DNA from: Chitinivibrionales bacterium
GTDB taxonomy: Bacteria; Fibrobacterota; Chitinivibrionia; Chitinivibrionales; WJMI01
Assembly: GCA_014728015.1 (NCBI GenBank)
Contig: WJMI01000280.1
Location: 1 to 33,450 of the forward strand
Direction of reading: 5' to 3'
DNA: 33,450 nucleotides
The notes beneath the pieces are model-generated. The model was not told the origin of the DNA and searched no databases. It worked only from the letters and a program-made list of their open reading frames with translations. The translations under genes were made by a program, and so were the position numbers. Shown piece after piece: positions 9,475 through 18,584 of this stretch. Each line of letters opens with the position of its first letter. The first letter of the stretch is position 1.

Positions 9475-11034
9475 GTGACAACTCCTTTTCGGCTGGCGGT
9501 ACTCGCAACAGTGTCGTGCCTGTGTCTGGCGTTTGGCCAGGGCGAGGGTATGAAGACGCGGATCGGGCTGCTCGATCTCGATACCTGGGGAGGCGGGGAG
9601 ACTTTCGAGAGCGAAGCCCTCGACGTTCTCATGAGCCATCTTGCCGAGGTGGGCGCCTACGAGATATTCACCCAGGATGCCATGGAGGCAAGCTACGCGA
9701 AACTCGAACAGCGATTTCCGCAGCACTGCCGCGAGCCCCGCTGCGCCTGTGCCATCGGCTCATCGCTGCAAATGGACCGCATGTTGTATGGAACCCTCGA
9801 CAAGAACGAGAAACGCGTTGCCGTGCGCCTTACGCTCGTCGATGTGATGAGCCGGCAGATTATCGAGAAAGTGGAACTCGAAGGTGAGCCGGGCGTGGGC
9901 CTGTCCGATGTGCTCAGGGTTGCCGTCCAGAAGCTGCACGGGCTGGTTGACGAGGACGTGGATACGCGGACGCACACGTATTTCGGGAGGCAGGTTGACA
10001 ACCGTAAGCAGTTGCTGGTTTCGGCGCCGGCATGCATCGGCGCGGGTCTTGTTTTCGGCCTCGCGAGCGGCTCCCTGCTGAAAAAGGACGAAAACGGGAC
10101 AGTGCTCGAGAGCGACCAGTTCAGCTACTCGTCGTTCGACGGCGACATGGACGATGCTTTGGGCATCGCCAGCGGGGCGGACCTGATTCCGTTGTTCGGG
10201 CGTCCGGCGGCGATGGCCAACGCCTACGTGGCCGTATCCGACGATGCCTACGGTGTGCTGTACAACCCCGCCGGGCTGGGCTGGGTCGCCAACGCTGAGG
10301 CGACACTGGGCTACCAGTACCGCTTCGGCCTGAACGTGTTCGGAGCTGCATTTGTCAACAAGGCCACGCGAGAGATCGGGTTCGGCCAGGGGTTCCTTCA
10401 CTGCAGCGATCGCGAGAAGCTGTACTACGAGAACTACTTCTACTCGTCGTTTGCCTACAAGTTCAACGAATGGATACCGTTCCTGCGGCCGATCGGCGTG
10501 GGCGTGACGCTCAAGATCCTCAACGAAAGCACCGGGGAGGGAACGAGCGAAAGCTCCTCGACCGGGAGCTCGTTCGGCATGGGGCTGGATCTCGGCGCCC
10601 AGCTCGAACTGTCCGAGAATATCCGCGGCGGCATCCTGTTCAAAAACGTTCCCCGCCTGATGCGCACCTACAACTCCCTGACCGACTACTCCTACTCCGA
10701 GATCATGCCGCCGACATTCTACTGGGGCGGCAGTTTTCAGGCCGGGTACCTGACATTCCTCGTGTGCGAGGTCCAGACGCCGCTCAACGAGGACCAGGTA
10801 TGGCGGTTTGCCGGCGGGATCGAGCGGATACTCTTTCGCGTATTCAGAATACGCGCCGGTATCCAGAAAGAAGCGGATTTCGATACGCCGTGGAAATTCA
10901 CCGGCGGATTCGGTCTCAATGTCAACACCGAGTCGCTCTTCGGCAGGTACGTGATCCTCGACGGCTCGTATGAGTACAACACGCTCAGCGTGTTCGCGCA
11001 CCCGGTCAATATCTCTCTGCGATTCGGGTTCTAG
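9475..11034 (+). CDS. CsgG/LpoB-like domain fused to PorV/PorQ-like outer-membrane barrel
   Basis: The start GTG at 9475 is preferred over 9439 because CGGAGGA lies 4 nt upstream and a signal peptide follows at once (TTPFRLAVLATVSCLCLAFGQ). The product is 519 residues. The first part (about 25-165) has the RIGLLDLDTWG ... CAIGSSLQMDRMLYGTL ... RLTLVDVMSRQIIEKVELEG pattern of periplasmic CsgG/LpoB-type domains. A hydrophobic segment (about 180-202) leads to a C-terminal barrel with the PorV/PorQ hallmark GRPAAMANAYVAVSDDAYGVLYNPAGLG, ending ...ISLRFGF. PorV proteins are known to shuttle C-terminal-domain cargo in type IX secretion. The preceding secreted protein has such an end, so they may work together, though no other type IX component is in the window. 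The stop codon shares CTAG with the convergent phosphatase gene. Confidence 0.75.
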   Translation: MTTPFRLAVLATVSCLCLAFGQGEGMKTRIGLLDLDTWGGGETFESEALDVLMSHLAEVGAYEIFTQDAMEASYAKLEQRFPQHCREPRCACAIGSSLQMDRMLYGTLDKNEKRVAVRLTLVDVMSRQIIEKVELEGEPGVGLSDVLRVAVQKLHGLVDEDVDTRTHTYFGRQVDNRKQLLVSAPACIGAGLVFGLASGSLLKKDENGTVLESDQFSYSSFDGDMDDALGIASGADLIPLFGRPAAMANAYVAVSDDAYGVLYNPAGLGWVANAEATLGYQYRFGLNVFGAAFVNKATREIGFGQGFLHCSDREKLYYENYFYSSFAYKFNEWIPFLRPIGVGVTLKILNESTGEGTSESSSTGSSFGMGLDLGAQLELSENIRGGILFKNVPRLMRTYNSLTDYSYSEIMPPTFYWGGSFQAGYLTFLVCEVQTPLNEDQVWRFAGGIERILFRVFRIRAGIQKEADFDTPWKFTGGFGLNVNTESLFGRYVILDGSYEYNTLSVFAHPVNISLRFGF

Positions 11035-12662
11035 ATATCTATCACCAGCAGGGTGATATCATCGGCCGGCTCCTGGTTGGGCCCGCAGAATTCCCGCTGG
11101 GTATCGAGGATCCTTTTCATGGCCTTGCGCGGGGGAAGCGCGAGGGTATCCAGCCCCGCCTGCTCGAGACGGTGGAGATCGAACATGTCGCCCGCATCGT
11201 TTTTCGCCTCGGTGAGACCATCGGTGTAGAGAATTACCCGCTGCCTGCCCGGCACGTACTTGAATGAGCTCTCGGCGAGCATCATGTCGGGGAACACGCC
11301 CAGAAACAGCCCGTCGGCCTTTACCTGCGAATGGGCCCCGCTCTTCTTATCAAAAAAGAGCGCGGGACAATGGCCCGCCGAAGTGTAATGGAGCACGTTC
11401 TTGCCGGTGTCGAGAACGCCGTAGAATACCGTGACAAAGTTATCGGTGCGTATCTCGGAAAGAAACGTCCGGTTGATGCGCTCCAGCGTCTTCTGCGGAC
11501 CGATCTTGGTGTCGGCGAACGTTTTCAGGAGCACTTTGACCATGGACATGATCAACGCCGATGCCACGCCGTGTCCTGAAACGTCGGCGACCACGATGCC
11601 GAACAAGCCGTCGGCAATCTGGAAAAGATCGTAGTAATCTCCGCCCACGAGCTCGGCCGGGATATACTTGAACCCCACCGATACTTCATCGGTATCTTCG
11701 ATGTCGTGGGGGAGGAGCCCCTGCTGGATGGTTCGGGCATGCTCCAGGTCCTTGTTGATGCGCGACTGCGCGACCCGGAGATCGTGGTTGACCACCTTGA
11801 GTTTCTTGTTGGCATCCTGCAGGTCATCATTGGCGATCTCGAGCGCGTTGAAGATCCGGAAGTTCTCAATTATGATGCCGGCCTGGTTCAGGATGGTCGA
11901 CAGGGTCGTGATATGGTCGGAAGTGATTTTCGCCTTGCGGACCGAGCGGTCCATCCAGAATACGCCTTCGGCCTTGAAATTGGGGCATGCGATGCAGCGC
12001 TTGCGCCGCTCGTTCTCGGACAGCCCGCTGGCATCGTCGCCCCCGGAGCCCATGATGCTCCAGCAATACGGATTGAAACTGCCATGCGCCGGACAGGACA
12101 GCTTCTTGCAGTTCTTCGCATCCCAGCACGAGCGTGTCATCTTGCTGATCAGTGGCATGACAAGATAGGACTTCGAATCGAGACGCTCGGCAAATACGTC
12201 CGCCTCGGGGTCGGGGTTGTCAACCAGGAAATGACGGTTCAGGAACACGGCATCCGTTATCTCCCCACCCTCGAACCCCATGGGAATGGTCAGATCAGCA
12301 AGGGAGGACTCGTCGATACCGACCCAGTCCTTGGGTTTCAGGCAGAATTCCCTGGTGTCGATCTCGAACAGGACGACCCTGTCGAACTCAATGATTTCCT
12401 GGATGCCCAGAAGGACGGTTTTTACTATCCTGTCCGGATCGGTGCTGGAGTGCATGACCTTGGTCAGCTCGTTGATGAGCGACGTGTTCATCAACTGGGC
12501 CTTCAGGTTCTCATTCTGATTGCGCAGGCGGTTCATCTGCCGCCCGACATCAGTGCCGGGGCCCCTGGAAGGGGAAGTGGGAGTCTTTTTCGGCATAAAT
12601 GCCAAAATACTGCTGTCGCCGCAATCGGGGCAATCTTTTGTGCCACCTGCCGCGGCGGGCAC
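11031..12662 (-). CDS. GAF / two-CW / PP2C (SpoIIE-type) serine phosphatase
   Basis: This is a cytoplasmic PPM-family phosphatase of the SpoIIE/RsbU class, which usually dephosphorylates anti-anti-sigma factors. The track start is a GTG giving 543 residues; an ATG at 12596 (MPKKTPTS) is an alternative, and neither has a strong Shine-Dalgarno. A short coiled coil precedes a GAF domain (about 65-270). Within the GAF domain sits a cysteine cluster, C179-W180, C185, C190, C200-W201, C223 and C226, which matches the 'two-CW' pattern and may bind metal. A second coiled coil (270-315) leads to the phosphatase (EHARTIQQGLLP, GGDYYDLF with D342, VVADVSGHGVASAL with D360, LYTDGLTEA with D481, DDITLLV). 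The metal-binding acidic residues look intact, so it should be active. The gene is divergent from the TPR-kinase-ParA cluster; no partner STAS protein is visible. Confidence 0.85.
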   Translation of the reverse strand: MPAAAGGTKDCPDCGDSSILAFMPKKTPTSPSRGPGTDVGRQMNRLRNQNENLKAQLMNTSLINELTKVMHSSTDPDRIVKTVLLGIQEIIEFDRVVLFEIDTREFCLKPKDWVGIDESSLADLTIPMGFEGGEITDAVFLNRHFLVDNPDPEADVFAERLDSKSYLVMPLISKMTRSCWDAKNCKKLSCPAHGSFNPYCWSIMGSGGDDASGLSENERRKRCIACPNFKAEGVFWMDRSVRKAKITSDHITTLSTILNQAGIIIENFRIFNALEIANDDLQDANKKLKVVNHDLRVAQSRINKDLEHARTIQQGLLPHDIEDTDEVSVGFKYIPAELVGGDYYDLFQIADGLFGIVVADVSGHGVASALIMSMVKVLLKTFADTKIGPQKTLERINRTFLSEIRTDNFVTVFYGVLDTGKNVLHYTSAGHCPALFFDKKSGAHSQVKADGLFLGVFPDMMLAESSFKYVPGRQRVILYTDGLTEAKNDAGDMFDLHRLEQAGLDTLALPPRKAMKRILDTQREFCGPNQEPADDITLLVIDI

Positions 12663-12719
12663 AGGCCGGGCAGGCCGGAAAAGGGCCTCCGGGCCCTGCC
12701 CTTGACTTCAGCCGGCCGT

Positions 12720-12747
12720 TTGAAACATTTTTGACAGGCTCCATAAT
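12720..12747 (+). promoter_or_regulatory. candidate promoter for the TPR/kinase/ParA-M23 cluster
   Basis: TTGAAA (12720-12725), a 16-nt spacer and CATAAT (12742-12747) lie in the 115-nt divergent spacer, about 30 nt ahead of the TTG start at 12778. An additional TTGACA at 12731 has no matching -10 box at normal distance. The signal is moderate. Confidence 0.4.
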
Positions 12748-12777
12748 ATTACGGACAGCCGGGCTGGAGGATTCGCC

Positions 12778-13449
12778 TTGGAAATCAAATACAGCAAGAG
12801 GAAACAGGAATTGCGCAGCGATCCTGTCATGGAAGGGATTGTCAATGCGCGCGATTTTGTCCGCGAAAACAGCAATACGCTCCTGTCAGTGGTGATTGTT
12901 GCCTTGCTCGTGGTGGGCGGTTTTGCCGCATACACTCATGTCAAGAGGTCCAGCCAGGAGCGCGCCGCCGATGCTTTCGGCAAAGCGATCACCGCCTATG
13001 CCGCGGGAAACAATGCCCGTGCGGTCGAAGCATTCTCTTTAGTGGCCGACAAATACCGGAGCGCTCCGCAGGCCGCCTATGCCGCCTATATTCTCGGCCA
13101 TCTCTATCTCGGCCAGGGCAATTTCGACGAAGCGGCCACGTGGTTTGAGGTTGCGGTCAATCACAAAAATGGCGGTTTCGTGTCGGGAGAAGCGCTCGAG
13201 TCTCTCGCATTGTGCTATGAAGCGAAGAATGACCTCGCGCGGGCATTCGAATACCTCCAGAAAGCGCTGGCTGAGAAGTCGGTCAAGTACAGGCATCCGG
13301 CCATTCGATGGAAACTCGCCCTGCTGAGCCGGAAGATGGGCAGACACGAGCAAATGCGCCAGTACTGCCAGGCAATTCTTTCAGATACTCTCGCTTCACA
13401 GTACCGGCAGAAGGCTGAAAACCTTCTGGCCGAACTCAAAGTGCTGTAA
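12778..13449 (+). CDS. membrane-anchored TPR protein (YfgM-like)
   Basis: A 223-residue protein starts at TTG with TGGAGG 7 nt upstream. A charged N-terminal cytoplasmic segment of about 33 residues is followed by one transmembrane helix (TLLSVVIVALLVVGGFAAYTHV, about residues 34-55). The remaining ~165 residues are helical tetratricopeptide-type repeats (e.g. AADAFGKAITAYAAGNNARAVEAFSLVADKY, AAYILGHLYLGQGNFDEAATWFEVAV, LALCYEAKNDLARAFEYLQKAL). This matches the architecture of YfgM-type proteins, which sit next to the Sec translocon and envelope chaperones. The TPR domain should face the periplasm. It is the first gene of the plus-strand cluster ending in the ParA-M23 fusion, and a long hairpin separates it from the kinase, so downstream genes may be expressed at a different level. 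Confidence 0.8.
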   Translation: MEIKYSKRKQELRSDPVMEGIVNARDFVRENSNTLLSVVIVALLVVGGFAAYTHVKRSSQERAADAFGKAITAYAAGNNARAVEAFSLVADKYRSAPQAAYAAYILGHLYLGQGNFDEAATWFEVAVNHKNGGFVSGEALESLALCYEAKNDLARAFEYLQKALAEKSVKYRHPAIRWKLALLSRKMGRHEQMRQYCQAILSDTLASQYRQKAENLLAELKVL

Positions 13450-13461
13450 GGCGGGCCGACA

Positions 13462-13509
13462 GTGGTCATGCCGGCCTGTCCGTGCGTCCGGTCCGGCCGG
13501 CATGATCGC
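13462..13509 (+). repeat. long inverted repeat (hairpin) between TPR and kinase genes
   Basis: CATGCCGGCC at 13467-13476 is matched perfectly by GGCCGGCATG at 13495-13504. Pairing extends outward to 13462/13509 with two G-U wobbles, giving a stem of about 15 bp around an 18-nt loop. No U-tract follows, so it is not a standard intrinsic terminator. It starts 12 nt after the TPR stop codon and ends 12 nt before the preferred kinase ATG, where it could affect mRNA stability or kinase translation. Confidence 0.7.
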
Positions 13510-13521
13510 AGTGTCCCTGCG

Positions 13522-15177
13522 ATGACTCATCAGAATTCAATAACACTCACCGATGCTCTTATCGAGGTCTTCCAGGCCATCAATACAGGGGCCGACCTGG
13601 TGTCAATACTGGGAACGACCAAGGACGTTGCCATGCGGCTGATAGATGCCGAACGCGGTTCGATCTTTCTTCGCGACCGCGCCGGCAGGAGCGTATGGAC
13701 GCTTCTGGCGGACGGCGTGCAGATGATACGTGTCCCCGAGGGCAGGGGGATTGTGGGAGAGGTGATACGCAACAACGCCACGATGACCGTGGCGGATGCA
13801 TCGAAGGATGCGCGGTTCTACGGAGACATAGACAAGCAGACCGGCTATGTCACCAAAAGCATCCTCTGCGCGCCCATGTGCAACCGGCACGGCGAGGCAT
13901 TTGGCGCCATCGAGCTGCTCAACAAGCAAAGCGGGCCGTTTACCGAAGAAGATGAGCGGACGCTGGGCATATTCGGCACGCAGGCGGGCCTGGCCATCGA
14001 GCATGTGGAGATGTACGAAGACCTCGAGCAGAATCTGCATCAGTTCCAGCTGCTCGCTGCTATCCAAGACAACATCAACGCGGCAATGGAAGTCGATCAG
14101 ATCTGCCGGGAGATTCTCTCAAAGCTTCTTCCACTGGTAGGCGGCCTCGCCGGGGTCATTCACATAACAATCGGTGCGAAACCGATCTACTGCGGGTATA
14201 GCGCCGGTGACGGGCTCGTGGTGTGGGAATCCGATGAGGCCAGGGAGTGCCCGGGATTCATCAAGGATCTGATCGATGCGGTTGAGAGCGTGCCTCCAGA
14301 ACGCCGTGACGGACATGTCATCAATCTGCCGGACCTCGTCTGTGTCGAAATGGTCAGGGAGGACCGCGGCATCGGGTACCTCGCGGCACGGCTTGCCCGG
14401 GATGAGTCACGCCTGTTCAACGCGCGGCCGCTTGACTATCTCAAGATCATCGCGGCGCAGACAGTAACCCTTCTCGACAAGAAGGAGGCCATGGATGAAC
14501 GCAAACGATCCGAAAAGCAGGCGCTTCTCGGATCGATGCTGTCTATGGTCGTCCACGACATGAAAAACCCCCTCTGTGGCGCGAGCGGGTTTGCGCAACT
14601 GATACGGCAGAAGACCGGCGATGAGGGCATACGCAAGTACAGCAACAAGATTCTCGATGTGCTCGAACGGCTCGAGCGCATGAATAGTGAGCTGCTCATG
14701 TATGTGCGCGGCGACTCTGTACAGCTCGAGCGGTCGGAGGTGCGCCTCCGGGAGCTTCTGGAGCAGCTCGTGGAATCCATGGCAGAAAGCTTCGCTCTCG
14801 GGGGCATATCCGTGAGCGTGCGGTGCGAAAGCGGAGAGGACATCGAGATCCAGGCCGACCGCGATCGCCTGGTCCGCGTATTCACCAACATTCTTTCAAA
14901 CGCCCGCGAGGCTATCGACGGCAGCGGCGCGATAAACATCGTGGTCGGGGGAGACAATGGAAACGCGCGGATCCGGTTCAGCGATACGGGCAAAGGCATG
15001 CCGGCCCATGTGGCCCGGCGCGTGTTCGAGCCGTTCGTGACCCACGGCAAGAAAACAGGGACCGGCCTCGGCATGGCTATCGCGCGGACCATTGTGGAGC
15101 GCCACGGCGGCTCTATCACCGTTGACAGCACTTTGGGAAAAGGCACCATTTTCACAATAAACTTACCGATACCTTGA
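13522..15177 (+). CDS. GAF-GAF sensor histidine kinase (soluble)
   Basis: This sensor kinase of 551 residues (from ATG 13522) has no membrane segment. The first GAF domain is about residues 15-165 (DVAMRLIDAERGSIFLRDRAGRSVWTLLA ... LCAPMCNRHGEAFGAIELLN). A second, more divergent GAF-like region spans about 175-320. The HisKA helix carries the phospho-acceptor H345 in VVHDMKNPLCG. The ATPase domain has the N box (NILSNAREAI), G1 box (FSDTGKGMP) and G2 box (GTGLGMAIARTIVERHGG), so it appears active. The track start at 13462 would run through a strong hairpin and adds low-complexity residues, so I prefer 13522, although no clear ribosome binding site precedes it. The next gene, 11 nt downstream, encodes a receiver-like protein lacking the phospho-Asp, so the true phosphotransfer partner is unclear. 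Confidence 0.87.
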   Translation: MTHQNSITLTDALIEVFQAINTGADLVSILGTTKDVAMRLIDAERGSIFLRDRAGRSVWTLLADGVQMIRVPEGRGIVGEVIRNNATMTVADASKDARFYGDIDKQTGYVTKSILCAPMCNRHGEAFGAIELLNKQSGPFTEEDERTLGIFGTQAGLAIEHVEMYEDLEQNLHQFQLLAAIQDNINAAMEVDQICREILSKLLPLVGGLAGVIHITIGAKPIYCGYSAGDGLVVWESDEARECPGFIKDLIDAVESVPPERRDGHVINLPDLVCVEMVREDRGIGYLAARLARDESRLFNARPLDYLKIIAAQTVTLLDKKEAMDERKRSEKQALLGSMLSMVVHDMKNPLCGASGFAQLIRQKTGDEGIRKYSNKILDVLERLERMNSELLMYVRGDSVQLERSEVRLRELLEQLVESMAESFALGGISVSVRCESGEDIEIQADRDRLVRVFTNILSNAREAIDGSGAINIVVGGDNGNARIRFSDTGKGMPAHVARRVFEPFVTHGKKTGTGLGMAIARTIVERHGGSITVDSTLGKGTIFTINLPIP

Positions 15178-15188
15178 AGGAGAGGCGC

Positions 15189-15533
15189 ATGAAAGTTATC
15201 ATTATGGAGGAATCCCGGAAGCGTAACAGCCAGATTGCAGAGTTGCTTGAGCGTCGCAAGCACCAGGTGGTGTCCTGCGCCGGATCTGGCGAGTTCATGG
15301 AGGCCCTGTACAAAGGCTCCGCGGACAGAATCCTCATGAATGTGGAGGCGTGGCAGCGCGGAAACGCGATGTACAAATATTTTGATATTATACGAAGAAT
15401 GGGGGCAACGCCGGTCGTATTCTACAATGCCCCGGAGAACTTCGTGAATATCCCGTCGCGCGAACAGAACCAGGGAGACAGGGTCCTTACAAAGCCCGTT
15501 GAGACGGAGGCGGTTGTCGAGGCCCTCGAATAG
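15189..15533 (+). CDS. receiver-like protein lacking the phospho-acceptor Asp (pseudo-receiver)
   Basis: A 114-residue stand-alone CheY-like fold. The start is ATG 15189, with AAGGAGA six nucleotides upstream; the track start at 15174 overlaps the kinase stop and is not needed. The order of elements fits a receiver: an acidic pair E7-E8 after beta-1 (IIMEES), the beta-3 strand DRILMNVEAW, beta-4 ATPVVFYNA, and the beta-5 Lys in VLTKPV (K102). However, the position of the phosphorylated Asp (normally ILLDxxMP) is N51, and the switch Thr/Ser after beta-4 is N80. Phosphorylation by the upstream kinase is therefore not expected at the usual site. It may act by protein binding, for example as a constitutive adaptor for the kinase or the ParA-M23 protein. 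Fold assignment is by motif order only. Confidence 0.7.
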   Translation: MKVIIMEESRKRNSQIAELLERRKHQVVSCAGSGEFMEALYKGSADRILMNVEAWQRGNAMYKYFDIIRRMGATPVVFYNAPENFVNIPSREQNQGDRVLTKPVETEAVVEALE

Positions 15534-15541
15534 GAATTCCT

Positions 15542-17389
<1,848 letters not shown>

Positions 17390-17410
17390 CCCCGCTTTGC
17401 GCCGGGCTCA

Positions 17411-18568
17411 TCATCCCCACAGCCGCGAGCGCTTTTCTCCCAGAAGCAGCTCGTGCGTTTCCTCAAGAAGGTCGGGGATGGCCAGGTCCTCGGGACAGCG
17501 CGGCAGGCAGGCGCCGCAACGCGTGCACTTGTCGGCTTTTTTTCCAGGAAACCAGTCGCCTCCCGACTCGAGCAGGTTGTAGCGCATCTTCCCGAACGCG
17601 GTCATGTCGAAAGCAATGCCCAGGTTCCTCAGCCTCAGTATTTCCGGAATGGCCACGTCCTCGGGGCAGGGCATGCATTTATAGCAGACCGTGCACCTCG
17701 TGTCGCCCAGGGCCTTTCGTTCGGCCTGCTCCCAGCGGGACACGGCATCGCGCTCCTCTTTCGTAAGCTCCGGCGGGCCGTCAAGGGCCGGCAGGTGGGC
17801 ATCGAATTGCGAAGGGTCCGCCGCGCCGATAGCGAGCGTCGTGATACCCGGCTGCGTGAGGAGCCACCGGTGCGAAAGCACCAGCGGCGCCACTGGCGCG
17901 CAAACGTCGACAAGCCTGGCGGTCGGTTGGGCAAGCATGCCGGGTTTCTCGGTCGGTGAAAGGACAAGTACGCCGACGTCTTTTTCGCGGGCAAGCGCCA
18001 CGGTTCGGGCGTTGCGCCGGTGTGTGATGAAATGGTGCAGGCTGACCGCGGAGAACAGGCCGGTGTTGATGGTCTCCTGTATGAGCGACGGCTCCCCGTG
18101 TGTCGAGAACGCCGCGTGACGGACCGTACCGGCATCCATGGCCGCCTGGATTGCTTTCAGACATCCGTTCTTGCCCAGCGCCGCATCGAACTTCTCGCGC
18201 GTGTTAATGCCGTGCACGTCCAGGATGTCTATATAATCGACCCCGAGCTTCTTCAGGGCCTCGTCGATAAAGCGCAATGCTTCGTCCCGGGGAGCAGGCG
18301 CGCCGATCTTCGTCGTGATGTAAAACTTCTCCCGTCCCACCTCGTTCAGCCCGAGTCCCACCAGGCGTTCGCTGTTGCCGTATCCGCGGGCGGTATCGAT
18401 GTGGTTGATACCCAGCTCCGCGGCCCGGCGTATCGTGGCGACCGCGTTGGCTTCCTTTGCGGCGCGCTCCTGTGCGCTGCACGCGGACTCATCAAAGGGG
18501 ATGCGCATCGCACCGAATGTGAGCACCGAGATAGTGAGATTGGTCCGCCCGTATCGACGGTAGTACAT
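17411..18568 (-). CDS. aldo/keto reductase with C-terminal 4Fe-4S ferredoxin-like region
   Basis: A 385-residue oxidoreductase. The N-terminal ~270 residues are an aldo/keto reductase barrel with the tetrad D58 and Y63 (HIDTARGYGNSE), K87 (TTKIG) and H119 (DVHG), which normally uses NADPH to reduce carbonyls. The C-terminus carries two cysteine clusters, CTVCYKCMPCP and CTRCGACLPRCP, expected to bind iron-sulfur clusters. This AKR-ferredoxin subgroup is common in anaerobes; its physiological substrate is mostly unknown. The start is ATG with AAGGGGGG a few bases upstream. It is the last gene of the minus-strand run, 16 nt after recN, and ends 21 nt from the convergent ParA-M23 gene. No clear terminator is visible in that gap. 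Confidence 0.88.
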   Translation of the reverse strand: MYYRRYGRTNLTISVLTFGAMRIPFDESACSAQERAAKEANAVATIRRAAELGINHIDTARGYGNSERLVGLGLNEVGREKFYITTKIGAPAPRDEALRFIDEALKKLGVDYIDILDVHGINTREKFDAALGKNGCLKAIQAAMDAGTVRHAAFSTHGEPSLIQETINTGLFSAVSLHHFITHRRNARTVALAREKDVGVLVLSPTEKPGMLAQPTARLVDVCAPVAPLVLSHRWLLTQPGITTLAIGAADPSQFDAHLPALDGPPELTKEERDAVSRWEQAERKALGDTRCTVCYKCMPCPEDVAIPEILRLRNLGIAFDMTAFGKMRYNLLESGGDWFPGKKADKCTRCGACLPRCPEDLAIPDLLEETHELLLGEKRSRLWG

Positions 18569-18584
18569 AAGCCCCCCTTGGCAA

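Noticed and set aside
9760-11001. 413-residue minus-strand ORF within the PorV-like gene
   Set aside because: Shadow of the third-position GC bias; no signature and no ribosome binding site.
11706-12734. 342-residue plus-strand ORF opposite the phosphatase
   Set aside because: Antisense to a gene with intact phosphatase motifs; no domain.
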